Positions 27,373 through 34,425 of a DNA stretch of 51,458 nucleotides are shown in pieces. This DNA comes from Blastococcus sp. MG754426 (GTDB lineage: Bacteria; Actinomycetota; Actinomycetes; Mycobacteriales; Geodermatophilaceae), in assembly GCF_021699055.1 (NCBI RefSeq), contig NZ_SSXC01000023.1, forward strand, positions 1-51,458, in the 5' to 3' direction. How positions within the stretch are numbered: the first letter of the stretch is position 1; every line of letters begins with the position of its first letter. The notes under the pieces were generated by a model that worked only from the letters and a program-made list of their open reading frames with translations, was not told the DNA's origin and ran no database searches. The position numbers were made by a program, and so were the translations under genes.

Positions 27373-28473
27373 TCAGGTCGCGCGGACCGCGTCGATCGCG
27401 TCCAGCGCCTGCTCCCGGAGGCCGTCGGAGATGGGGGCCGAGCCGGCGACCTCGGCGGCCGCCCGCTGGCCCTCGGGGCTGACCACGAAGCTCATGAAGG
27501 CCTGCAGCCGGTCGGCGACCGCCGGGTCGTCGTACTCCATGCAGCCGATGTGGTAGCTGACCAGCACGATCGGGTACTCGCCGGATCCGGTGGTGTCCCG
27601 GTTCAGCTCGATGACGACGTCGTGCGCACCGCGGCCCTCCAGGCGCGGGGAGTTCTCCACGACGGCCGCGGCGGCCTCCGGTGACGGGGCGACGAACTCC
27701 CCGCCCACGCCGATGTTCGCGATGCCGAGGTCGCCCGCCTGGCTCAGGTCGGCGTAACCGATGGTGCCCTGCCCGCCGCGGACGGCGGCCACGACGCCGG
27801 AGTTCCCCTGGGCCGCCTCACCGCCGGGCACCGGCCAGCTGCCGTCAGGCTCGTGCGGCCACGCGCCGTCCGCGGCCTCGGCCAGGTACTCGGTGAAGTT
27901 CTCGGTGGTGCCGGACTCGTCCGCGCGGTTCACCGGGGCGATCGGCAACGCGGGGAGGGCGGTGCCGGGGTTGTCCGCGGCGATCGCCGGGTCGTCCCAG
28001 GTGGTGATCCGCTGGTCGAAGATCCCGGCGAGGGTCCCGGGGGAGAGGTTGAGCTCCGCGACGCCCTCGATGTTGTAGACGACGGCGATGGGGGAGATGT
28101 AGTTGGGCAGCTCGAAGACGCCGGACGGCCCGCAGCGCTCCTGGGCCTGGGCGAGCTCGTCGGCGTCCAGCGCGGCGTCGGACCCGGCGAAGTCGGTGCC
28201 ACCGGCGAGGAACTGCTCGCGGCCGCCACCGGAGCCGATCGGGTCGTAGCTGACGTCCAGCCGGGGCTGGACGGCGGTGAACCCGGCCGACCAGCCCTGC
28301 ATGGCCGCCTGCTGGGCGCTGGAGCCGGCGCCGACGAGGGAGCCGGTGAGCAGCTCCGCCCCCTCGTCGACCCTCGCCCGCTCGTTGAGCGGGACGAAGT
28401 TCGCCGCGAAGACGGCGAAGCCGCCGATGGCCACCGCGCCGCCGAGGGCGGCGATCTTCCTGCGGGCAGTCAC
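27373..28473 (-). CDS. pstS: PstS-like phosphate-binding protein, orphan
   Basis: This 366-residue protein matches the periplasmic phosphate-binding component of the Pst importer. GAGSSAQQAAMQGW near residue 48, GGGREQFLAGGTDFAGSDA, and NRADESGTTENFTEYL are ligand-site motifs. GTG at 28473 follows GGAAGG; a longer start at 28521 is possible. A hydrophobic N-terminal segment (RRKIAALGGAVAIGGFAVF) can act as signal or anchor, but there is no lipobox cysteine. No pstC, pstA or pstB gene lies nearby, so it either serves a remote transporter or senses phosphate alone. Confidence 0.85.
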   Translation of the reverse strand: MTARRKIAALGGAVAIGGFAVFAANFVPLNERARVDEGAELLTGSLVGAGSSAQQAAMQGWSAGFTAVQPRLDVSYDPIGSGGGREQFLAGGTDFAGSDAALDADELAQAQERCGPSGVFELPNYISPIAVVYNIEGVAELNLSPGTLAGIFDQRITTWDDPAIAADNPGTALPALPIAPVNRADESGTTENFTEYLAEAADGAWPHEPDGSWPVPGGEAAQGNSGVVAAVRGGQGTIGYADLSQAGDLGIANIGVGGEFVAPSPEAAAAVVENSPRLEGRGAHDVVIELNRDTTGSGEYPIVLVSYHIGCMEYDDPAVADRLQAFMSFVVSPEGQRAAAEVAGSAPISDGLREQALDAIDAVRAT

Positions 28474-28600
28474 TGCGGCCTTCCACGGGTCGTCGGGCGG
28501 CCGGGACGGACGCCGGTCCACGAGGGTACGGCCCGACGCGCCGGGGCCGCGCCCGCCGCCCGGTGCCGGGTGTCCGGCCTCCGGCGTCCGTCCCGGCGGT

Positions 28601-29092
28601 TCAGCGGTAGTTGTCGAACTGGAGGGCGACGTCGAGGTCGGCGCCGCGGAGCAGCTGCTGCACCGCCTGCAGGTCGTCCCGCTTCTTGCCGCTCACGCGG
28701 AGCTGGTCACCCTGGATCTGCGCCTGGACGCCCTTGGGGCCCTCGTCGCGGATCAGCTTGGCGATCTTCTTGGCCGTGTCGGACTCGATGCCCTGCTTGA
28801 TCTTCGCGCCGATCTTGTAGGACTTCCCGGAGGCCTGGGGTTCGCCGGCGTCGAGCACCTTGAGCGAGATGTTCCGCTTGATCAGCTTCTCCTTGAACAC
28901 CTCGAGGGCCGCCGAGACGCGCTCCTCGGTGTCCGCCTGCAGCGTCACGCCGTCCTCGCCGGCCCACGCGATGGACGCGTTGGTGCCGCGGAAGTCGAAC
29001 CGCTGGGAGAGCTCCTTGCCCGCCTGGTTCAGGGCGTTGTCGACCTCCTGGCGGTCGACCTTGCTCACGACGTCGAAGGATGAGTCGGCCAT
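28601..29092 (-). CDS. yajQ: YajQ family nucleotide-binding protein
   Basis: This 163-residue protein matches the YajQ family throughout ([20 protein letters not shown] at the start, [21 protein letters not shown] [18 protein letters not shown], ending LQFDNYR). YajQ-type proteins bind nucleotides, and a Xanthomonas member is a cyclic di-GMP effector. The ATG follows GAGAGGAA. It lies 128 bases upstream of pstS on the same strand. An EAL-domain gene sits 1.3 kb away, which may be coincidence. Confidence 0.93.
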   Translation of the reverse strand: MADSSFDVVSKVDRQEVDNALNQAGKELSQRFDFRGTNASIAWAGEDGVTLQADTEERVSAALEVFKEKLIKRNISLKVLDAGEPQASGKSYKIGAKIKQGIESDTAKKIAKLIRDEGPKGVQAQIQGDQLRVSGKKRDDLQAVQQLLRGADLDVALQFDNYR

Positions 29093-29194
29093 GTCGTTTC
29101 CTCTCCGTGCGGGACGGGCGCCGGGGCGCCCGTCGGTGGGGACCCGTCACGTGCCGGGCCCCTGGCTTGTTACTCTCTCCCGCGTACCCATCGC

Positions 29195-29276
29195 GGCGGG
29201 TTGCCCGAGTGGCCAATGGGAGCGGACTGTAAATCCGTCGGCTTAGCCTACGAAGGTTCGAATCCTTCACCCGCCA
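29195..29276 (+). tRNA. tRNA-Tyr (GTA)
   Basis: The acceptor arms GGCGGGT and ACCCGCC pair fully, followed by discriminator A. The anticodon GTA is at 29229-29231 in ACTGTAAAT. A long variable arm (CGGCTTAGCCTACG region) marks it as a class II tRNA, as expected for bacterial tRNA-Tyr. The T loop reads GGTTCGAATCC. TACTCT at 29171-29176 may be its -10. Confidence 0.95.
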
Positions 29277-29283
29277 CGCGGTA

Positions 29284-29317
29284 CGACGGCCCCCGACCAC
29301 CAGGTCGGGGGCCGTCG
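29284..29317. terminator. Terminator after tRNA-Tyr
   Basis: CGACGGCCCCCGACC at 29284-29298 and its exact complement at 29303-29317 make a 15-bp perfect stem with the loop ACCA. It starts eight bases after the tRNA and lies 17 bases from the stop of the convergent TadE/G-like gene, so it may serve both. Confidence 0.8.
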
Positions 29318-29333
29318 CCGTTCCCGGTCCGGG

Positions 29334-29801
29334 TCAGGGCGCCGTCGGGGCCCGAGCGCTGGAGACGGCGGTGCGCTCGAGCCGCTCCCCGCCGAGGAAG
29401 AGCCAGCCGAAGGCGATCTCCACGTGGCGGGTGCAGCGCACGGTCACCTCGGCGCCGTCGGTCTCGGCCGCCCAGCTGTCCAGCGCGGTCCCGCCGTCGG
29501 CGAGCTGGTCGCCGACCGCGGCCTGCGCGGCGGCGCGCGTCAGCGGCAGCTCGGTGCCCACCCCGTGCGGGTAGACGACCGCCTCGTCGGCCTGGTTGGC
29601 CGCCGCCAGGGCAGCGCCGTCGCAGACCGACTGCACCTCCTGCTGCTCGAGGAAGGCGTCGGAGGCGGCGATCGCACCGAAGGCCATGAGGGCCGCGACG
29701 AGCCAGCAGACCAGGACGAACGGGAGCGTCGAGCCGCGCTCGCGATCGTCCCGGTCGGGGTGCACGTGCGGGAGCGTAGGCAGCCGGCCGCCGTCGTCCA
29801 C
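29334..29801 (-). CDS. TadE/TadG-like small membrane protein
   Basis: The protein has one hydrophobic segment (STLPFVLVCWLVAALMAFGAIAASDAF) preceded by ERGS and followed by EQQEVQSVCDGAALAAANQAD. This is the pattern of TadE/TadG-type pilus-associated proteins and the short actinobacterial Rv3654c-like proteins. The start is uncertain: GTG at 29801 gives 155 residues, while GTG at 29765 gives 143 and would leave the four TGTGGAC repeats upstream. No tadA or tadBC genes are adjacent, so the role in a pilus is inferred only. Confidence 0.65.
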   Translation of the reverse strand: MDDGGRLPTLPHVHPDRDDRERGSTLPFVLVCWLVAALMAFGAIAASDAFLEQQEVQSVCDGAALAAANQADEAVVYPHGVGTELPLTRAAAQAAVGDQLADGGTALDSWAAETDGAEVTVRCTRHVEIAFGWLFLGGERLERTAVSSARAPTAP

Positions 29802-29805
29802 CGCC

Positions 29806-29880
29806 TGTGGACACGATCTGTGGACACTGTGGACGGAGGTTCACCCGTCCTCGTGTCCCCCGGTCGCCGCCTGTGGACGG
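29806..29880. promoter_or_regulatory. Cluster of four DnaA-box-like repeats
   Basis: TGTGGAC occurs four times in one orientation, beginning at 29806, 29819, 29828 and 29872. On the other strand these read GTGTCCACA twice and CCGTCCACA twice. The latter fits the degenerate DnaA-box consensus described for Streptomyces, (T/C)(T/C)(G/A/C)TCCACA. The cluster lies between the TadE/G-like gene and the small ORF to its right. No dnaA, dnaN or AT-rich unwinding region is present, so it is not the main origin. Confidence 0.4.
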
Positions 29881-30176
29881 CGCGGTGGGCGGATGCCGGT
29901 GGCGCGGTCGAGGACGGCCGGCGCGGTGCGGCCGCCCCGGTCGCAGCCGTGCTGCCGGACGCCCGCCGACCGGTGAAGTGGATCACTCTTCGTGTGAACA
30001 GCGTGGCGGATGGTCACGACATGGCGTCTCCCGCGGCGTGTCGTGATCGAGATGCTTGTGGCCGTCCGTGACGGGAAGGAGTGTCTCCCGCGCGGTCCGT
30101 ATTCGACGACGCTCTGCCCCCGCGCGTATGGATGGCTGCCGCACCAGCCAATCAGTCGTGCCCACAGGGAGACGTC
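29881..30176. other. Gene-poor stretch upstream of the small ORF
   Basis: I see no protein gene here. GTGAAGTGGATC at 29973-29984 resembles the 18-base unit repeated inside the small ORF. GTCTCCCGCG occurs at 30026-30035 and again at 30083-30092. TTCGAC at 30102 and TATGGA at 30127 are a weak promoter pair for the small ORF. The stretch could hold a long 5' leader or a small RNA. Confidence 0.35.
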
Positions 30177-30260
30177 ATGAACAGCACCGTGCAGCGCAAC
30201 ACCCAGGCCCGCGGCGTGAAGTGGACCCGCGGCGTGAAGTGGACCCGCCGGTCGTCCTGA
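30177..30260 (+). CDS. 27-residue small protein with tandem RGVKWT repeat (unknown)
   Basis: The ATG is preceded at a good distance by AGGGAGA (30166-30172), and the frame runs 27 codons to TGA. The peptide is strongly basic, starts MNSTVQRNTQA, then repeats RGVKWT twice and ends RRSS. Fifteen bases after the stop there is a long terminator-like hairpin, so ribosome site, frame and terminator form a compact unit. I do not recognise the protein. It has no signal or membrane segment. It could be a small cytosolic peptide, a precursor, or a leader peptide for the gene at 30437. Confidence 0.5.
   Translation: MNSTVQRNTQARGVKWTRGVKWTRRSS
30208..30248 (+). repeat. 18-base tandem duplication inside the small ORF
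   Basis: CGCGGCGTGAAGTGGACC occurs at 30210-30227 and again, identically, at 30228-30245; the period-18 match extends a few bases each way. Because 18 is a multiple of three, the duplication keeps the frame and doubles RGVKWT. Confidence 0.9.
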
Positions 30261-30274
30261 CCGTTCGCGCTCGC

Positions 30275-30311
30275 CTCCGGGGTGGCCGCTCCACCGAGCG
30301 GCACCCCGGAG
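30275..30311 (+). terminator. Strong hairpin terminator after the small ORF
   Basis: CTCCGGGGTG pairs with CACCCCGGAG, and the inner CCGCTC pairs with GAGCGG around a CACC loop. The result is a 16-bp stem with a single bulged G at 30285. It begins 15 bases after the small-ORF stop and ends 125 bases before the next gene. No T-tract follows. Confidence 0.75.
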
Positions 30312-30436
30312 CGTCACTGCCCATGGACGCGCTGTCCGGTTTCCGGGTCGACTGACTCTTCCGGGGCGGACGAGGCTGGTGGTGATCGCGGTCGCTGCTA
30401 GCCTTCGCCCGCCCCACGACCCGGGAGAGAGCGCAG

Positions 30437-32974
30437 TTGCAGGAGCCTGAGCAGGACGTTCGCGAGCCTCGCCGGCCGCCCGCGGTGCGCAGCCCGTGGA
30501 TGCCGGCGCTGCTCGGGTTGTCGCTCGCCTGCCCGGTGGCCCTGCTGCTGCTCACCAGCCAGCCGCTGGTCGTCCCGTCCGCCGTCCTCCTGCTGGTGCT
30601 CGTCGCCGCGGTGGCCGCGGAAGGGGTCAACGTCCACGTCGAGTTCCGCCGGCAGAGCTTCCACAGCTCGGCGAGCGAGGTGGCCTTCGTCATCGCGCTC
30701 CTGGAGGTCGGTGGCGCGTGGACCGCCGCCACGCGCGCCGCTGCGGTCGCCGTCGTCCTGCTGGCCCACCGGCTCCCCACGGCCAAGGTCGTCTTCAACA
30801 CCGCCGTGGCCGTGCTGGAGGCCGGGGTGGCCACCGCCATCCTGGCGCTCCTGCCGTCCGGTGGTCTCGCCACCCCGTCGACCTGGCTGTCGAGCCTGCT
30901 CGCCGTGTTCGCCGCGAACGTGGTCGGCGCGGGCCTCGTGGCCGGGGCGATCACCCTCACCCAGGGGTATCCCGGTCGGGCGATCTGGACGAGCCTCTTC
31001 GTCCCGGTCGTCGTCGTGCAGCCGGTCGCCGTCACGATCGGCCTGGCCATCCTCCTGCTGCTGCACACGACCGTGTGGTCGCTGCTGCTCGTCGTGCCGA
31101 TGGTCGTCGCGCTCGTGCTGGTCTACCGCCGCTTCGCCGCGGTCACCCGCCAGAGCCACTCCCTCGAGCGGGTCTACGAGTTCGCCCGCCGGGTCGAGCA
31201 GGTGGAGCCCGACGACGCCGGCACCCGGCAGATCGTCCACGCCGTGCGCGAGCTGCTCAACGCCGAGCGGGTGGCCCTCTGGCTGCCGCCCTACCTCGAC
31301 GAGGGGCCGCGTCTCGTGGTGGCCACCGAGGACGGTGCGGACTGGTACGACGGGCCCGGCGACTCCGACGACCCGCTGCGCCGCCGCGCGGTCGGTTCGA
31401 CGGGCGGCGCGATCCGCGTCTCGGCGGGCCGCGCCGACGAGCGCGACACGGTCGCACTGGCGCGCCGGGGCGTGTCCGAGCTGCTGGGCGCGCCGGTGAC
31501 CACGGCCGCCGGCGAACCGGGCTATCTCGAGGTCTGCGACCGGCGCAGCGACATCGTCTCCTTCGGCCGCAGCGAGCGGGGCGCGCTGGAGTCCATGCTC
31601 ACCCACGTCAACGCGGCCATCCGGCAGCAGCAGCTGCTGACCCGCATCCGGTTCGACGCCGACCACGACCGGCTCACCGGGCTGCCGAACCGCCAGCGGC
31701 TCGCCGCGGAGGTCGACGCCCTCCTGGCCGAGGGGGCCGCCGGCGCCGGGCTCATCCTGGCCTCCCTCGGCACCTACGCCGACATCACCGACACCCTCGG
31801 GCACGCCGCCAGCGACGAGCTGCTCCTGGTCACCGCCGGCCTGCTCCGCGAGCACGCACCGCCGCGCGCCCTCCTCGCCCGCATGGAGCGCGAGCAGTTC
31901 GCGGTCCTCCTCCCCGGGCTCTCGCTCGCCGCCACCGAGCAGGCCGCCCGGCGGCTGCGCGAGGCGGCGGCGACACGGGTCCGCGTGGCCGGGCTGGACC
32001 TGGAGGTCTCGCTCACCATCGGCGTCGCCGCGGCGCCCGAGCACGGCACCGATGCGGGGACCCTGATGCAGCGCGCGGACGTCGCCCTGCTGGCCGCCGG
32101 GGGGTCCGGTGGCGTGGCCAGCTACCACCCGGTGCTCGACCAGCAGAGCCTGCGCCGCCTGCAACTGGGCACCGAGCTCGCCCAGGCGATGGCCGACGGG
32201 CAGATCGGCGTGGTCTTCCAGCCGGTCATCGACGCGCAGACCTCCGACATCGTGTCCGTGGAGACCCTCGTCCGCTGGACCCACCCGCGCTTCGGCAGCA
32301 TCCCGCCCGAGGACGTGATCGGGCTGGCCGAGCAGATCGGCCGGATCGGCGCGGTGACCGACCACGTCCTGGACCTCGCGCTGGCCCGCTGCCGGCGCTG
32401 GCTGGACCAGGGGATCTCGCTGTCGGTCGCGGTCAACGTCTCGGCGTTCTCGCTCAGCGAACCCGACCTGGTCGACCGCATCCGCGGTGCCCTGGAGCGG
32501 CACGGCGTCCCCGGTGAGCTGCTCGTGCTGGAGCTCACCGAGAGCAGCGTCGTCGACGACTCGGTCCGGGAGAGCTCCGTGCTGGAGGACCTGCACGACC
32601 TGGGGCTGCGGCTGTCGATGGACGACTTCGGCACCGGCTACTCGTCGCTCTCCCAGCTCCGGCAGCTGCCGATCGACGAGGTGAAGATCGACAAGTCCTT
32701 CGTGCTGTCCATGGCCACCAGCCAGGGGGAGTCGTTCATCGCGCGGTCGATCATCGAGCTGGCCCACAACCTCGGGCTGTGCGTGGTGGCCGAGGGCGTC
32801 GAGGACGAGATGACCCGCAACCAGCTCATCGCGATGGGCTGCGACAAGCTCCAGGGCTTCCTGATCAGCCGCCCGCTGCCGGAGGACCGGCTGGAGAAGT
32901 GGCTGCTCGCGCGCACCGGCGTCCGCTCCGCCGCTCCGGGGGCCAGCCACCGGCGCCTGTTCGTCCGGACGTGA
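30437..32974 (+). CDS. Membrane GAF-like/degenerate GGDEF/EAL cyclic di-GMP protein
   Basis: The 845-residue protein has about six hydrophobic segments (residues 22-230), a GAF-like region (245-400), a GGDEF domain (405-570) and an EAL domain (578-830). The GGDEF signature is replaced by EREQF (484-488), so cyclase activity is probably lost. In the EAL domain the motif reads ETL (609-611), but N667, E699/E702, D729-D730 (DDFGTGYSSL), K750/K753 and EGVE (786-789) are kept. Phosphodiesterase activity against cyclic di-GMP is therefore plausible. The start is TTG at 30437 after GGGAGAGA; later GTG or ATG codons are possible. Confidence 0.88.
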   Translation: MQEPEQDVREPRRPPAVRSPWMPALLGLSLACPVALLLLTSQPLVVPSAVLLLVLVAAVAAEGVNVHVEFRRQSFHSSASEVAFVIALLEVGGAWTAATRAAAVAVVLLAHRLPTAKVVFNTAVAVLEAGVATAILALLPSGGLATPSTWLSSLLAVFAANVVGAGLVAGAITLTQGYPGRAIWTSLFVPVVVVQPVAVTIGLAILLLLHTTVWSLLLVVPMVVALVLVYRRFAAVTRQSHSLERVYEFARRVEQVEPDDAGTRQIVHAVRELLNAERVALWLPPYLDEGPRLVVATEDGADWYDGPGDSDDPLRRRAVGSTGGAIRVSAGRADERDTVALARRGVSELLGAPVTTAAGEPGYLEVCDRRSDIVSFGRSERGALESMLTHVNAAIRQQQLLTRIRFDADHDRLTGLPNRQRLAAEVDALLAEGAAGAGLILASLGTYADITDTLGHAASDELLLVTAGLLREHAPPRALLARMEREQFAVLLPGLSLAATEQAARRLREAAATRVRVAGLDLEVSLTIGVAAAPEHGTDAGTLMQRADVALLAAGGSGGVASYHPVLDQQSLRRLQLGTELAQAMADGQIGVVFQPVIDAQTSDIVSVETLVRWTHPRFGSIPPEDVIGLAEQIGRIGAVTDHVLDLALARCRRWLDQGISLSVAVNVSAFSLSEPDLVDRIRGALERHGVPGELLVLELTESSVVDDSVRESSVLEDLHDLGLRLSMDDFGTGYSSLSQLRQLPIDEVKIDKSFVLSMATSQGESFIARSIIELAHNLGLCVVAEGVEDEMTRNQLIAMGCDKLQGFLISRPLPEDRLEKWLLARTGVRSAAPGASHRRLFVRT

Positions 32975-33046
32975 CGCACCTCGCCGGGACCCCCCGCGAG
33001 GCGGCCCGGGGCATCAGGTAGAGTCTTCGACGGCTCCTCGGAGCAC

Positions 33047-33119
33047 GCCCCTTTAGCTCAGTCGGCAGAGCGTCTCCATGGTAAGGAGAAGGTCTACGGT
33101 TCGATTCCGTAAAGGGGCT
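33047..33119 (+). tRNA. tRNA-Thr (GGT)
   Basis: Acceptor arms GCCCCTT and AAGGGGC pair fully. The anticodon stem TCTCC/GGAGA encloses GGT at 33080-33082. The T arm reads CTACGGTTCGATTCCGTA. TAGAGT at 33019-33024 is a likely -10 element. Confidence 0.95.
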
Positions 33120-33174
33120 CTGGTAGTACCCGACCTACCGGTCCTGTCGCGAGACCGGCCCGCGTGGTCATCCC

Positions 33175-33248
33175 GGCGGTGTAGCTCAGCCTGGTAGAGC
33201 AAGCGGCTCATAATCGCTGTGTCACCGGTTCAAGTCCGGTCACCGCTA
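33175..33248 (+). tRNA. tRNA-Met (CAT), elongator type
   Basis: Acceptor arms GGCGGTG and CACCGCT pair, with a G-T first pair. The anticodon CAT is at 33209-33211 within the stem AGCGG/TCGCT. The three G-C pairs that mark initiator tRNA are absent, so it is the elongator form. It lies between tRNA-Thr and rpmG, a conserved actinobacterial order. Confidence 0.93.
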
Positions 33249-33252
33249 CTCC

Positions 33253-33280
33253 CGACGGACCCGGCAAGCCGGGTCCGTCG
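33253..33280 (+). terminator. Hairpin between tRNA-Met and rpmG
   Basis: CGACGGACCCGGC and GCCGGGTCCGTCG form a perfect 13-bp inverted repeat separated by AA, directly after tRNA-Met. It likely ends or attenuates the tRNA transcript before rpmG. Confidence 0.7.
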
Positions 33281-33353
33281 CCGTGTCGGCTCCCGCCGGT
33301 GCGGCAGCAGGGCCCGGATCCGGGTCCTGTCCCACAAGGCTAGGAGCGCTCCC

Positions 33354-33518
33354 GTGGCAGCCACCGACGTCCGTCCGAAGATCACCCTGGCCTGCCAGGA
33401 GTGCAAGAACCGCAACTACATCACCCGCAAGAACCGGCGGAACGACCCCGACCGGCTCGAGCTGATGAAGTACTGCCCGCGCGAGCGCAAGCACACGCTG
33501 CACCGCGAGACCCGCTGA
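33354..33518 (+). CDS. rpmG: Ribosomal protein bL33 with incomplete zinc ribbon
   Basis: This 54-residue protein matches bL33 along its length ([20 protein letters not shown], then [19 protein letters not shown]). Zinc-type L33 uses two CxxC pairs. Here C14 and C17 form the first pair, but the second reads C41-P-R-E44, so the fourth ligand is glutamate. The GTG at 33354 follows TAGGAG. Position after tRNA-Thr/tRNA-Met and before the hadA/hadB-like pair is the standard order. The change could weaken zinc binding, or Glu may substitute. Confidence 0.93.
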   Translation: MAATDVRPKITLACQECKNRNYITRKNRRNDPDRLELMKYCPRERKHTLHRETR

Positions 33519-33549
33519 CGGTCCGCGGCTGCTGAGCGAGGGCGGGAGC

Positions 33550-33996
33550 ATGGCGCTGGACCGGGCACTGGTCGGGCGCAGCTACCCGCCCTCTGCCGTC
33601 TACGAGGTGGGCCGGGCGAAGATCGCCGAGTTCGCGGCGGCGGTCGGCGCGACCGACCGGGTGCACCACGACGCCGAGGCCGCCCGTGCCGCGGGCCACG
33701 CGGACGTGATCGCACCGCCCACCTTCGCCATCGTGGTGAGCCTGGAGGCCGCGTTCGTGGTGCTCGCCGACGACGAGGTGGGCCTGGACTACAGCCGGGT
33801 GGTGCACGGTGAGCAGAAGTTCACGCACCACCGCCCGATCCGGGCCGGCGACCGGCTGGTCGCCACCACCACGATCGACGCGGCCCGCACCGTTGCCGGC
33901 AACGACCTGCTGACCGCCCGGGTGGAGCTGGCGACGGAGGCGGGCGAGGCGGTCTGCACGTCCACCTCCATGCTCGTCGCGCGGGGGCCGGCGTGA
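33550..33996 (+). CDS. Hot-dog dehydratase subunit, HadA-like
   Basis: This 148-residue protein matches the FAS1-type dehydratase N-terminal (HadA/HadC) family: the opening LVGRSYPPSAVYEVGRAKIAEFAAAVG and VIAPPTFAIVV followed by VVHGEQKFTHHRPIRAGDRL are typical. In mycobacteria HadA pairs with HadB to dehydrate (3R)-hydroxyacyl-ACP in FAS-II. Here it overlaps the HadB-like gene by a GTGA junction next to rpmG, the same place as in other actinobacteria. The substrate in a species without evident mycolate genes is unknown. Confidence 0.85.
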   Translation: MALDRALVGRSYPPSAVYEVGRAKIAEFAAAVGATDRVHHDAEAARAAGHADVIAPPTFAIVVSLEAAFVVLADDEVGLDYSRVVHGEQKFTHHRPIRAGDRLVATTTIDAARTVAGNDLLTARVELATEAGEAVCTSTSMLVARGPA

Positions 33997-34400
33997 CTCC
34001 CGAGGCCGGCACCGCCCTCCCCGAGCTGGTCGTCCGGGTCACCCGCGCCGACCTGGTCCGCTACGCCGGTGCCTCGGGCGACTTCAACCCGATCCACTGG
34101 AACGAGCGGGTCGCCCGCGAGGTCGGCCTGCCCGGCGTCATCGCCCACGGCATGCTCACCATGGCGCTGGCCGCCCGGGCGGTCACCGGCTGGACCGGTG
34201 ACCCGGCGGCGCTGCTGGAGTACCAGGTTCGCTTCGGGCGCCCGGTCGTCGTCCCCGACGACGACCGCGGTGCGGAGCTGACCGTGCGGGGCACGGTGGC
34301 CGCGCTGCTGGAGGACGGGCGGGCGCGGGTCGACCTGACCGTCACCAGCGAGGGGGAGAAGGTCCTCTCCCTCGCCCGCGCCGTCGTCCGGCTGGGCTGA
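33993..34400 (+). CDS. MaoC-type dehydratase, HadB-like
   Basis: This 135-residue hot-dog protein carries the hydratase motif: GDFNPIHWNERVAREVGLPGVIAHGMLTM contains the catalytic aspartate and histidine. The preceding HadA-like subunit lacks this motif, so the two should work as a heterodimer. The start is GTG overlapping the upstream stop. The stop faces the convergent aminotransferase gene across a 25-base gap with no clear terminator. Confidence 0.88.
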   Translation: MTPEAGTALPELVVRVTRADLVRYAGASGDFNPIHWNERVAREVGLPGVIAHGMLTMALAARAVTGWTGDPAALLEYQVRFGRPVVVPDDDRGAELTVRGTVAALLEDGRARVDLTVTSEGEKVLSLARAVVRLG

Positions 34401-34425
34401 ACCGGGTCCCCGCCGGCCCCGCCGC

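Noticed and set aside
29806..29880. Chromosomal replication origin
   Set aside because: No dnaA, dnaN or AT-rich region is nearby, and only four weak boxes are present.
29973..29998. CRP-like or second Rex site at TCACTCTTCGTGTGAAC
   Set aside because: Only a single TGTGAAC half-site is present and the arms are in the wrong order for either consensus.
30177..30311. Tryptophan-attenuator leader for the small ORF
   Set aside because: It has only two Trp codons, not adjacent, and the downstream gene is an EAL protein, not an amino-acid gene.
33175..33248. Initiator tRNA-fMet
   Set aside because: The anticodon stem lacks the three consecutive G-C pairs, so it is the elongator tRNA-Met.
34401..34425. 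murB expected near hadAB as in some actinobacteria
   Set aside because: No MurB-like gene is found between hadB and tRNA-Trp. Only the aminotransferase is present, as in known variants of this region.
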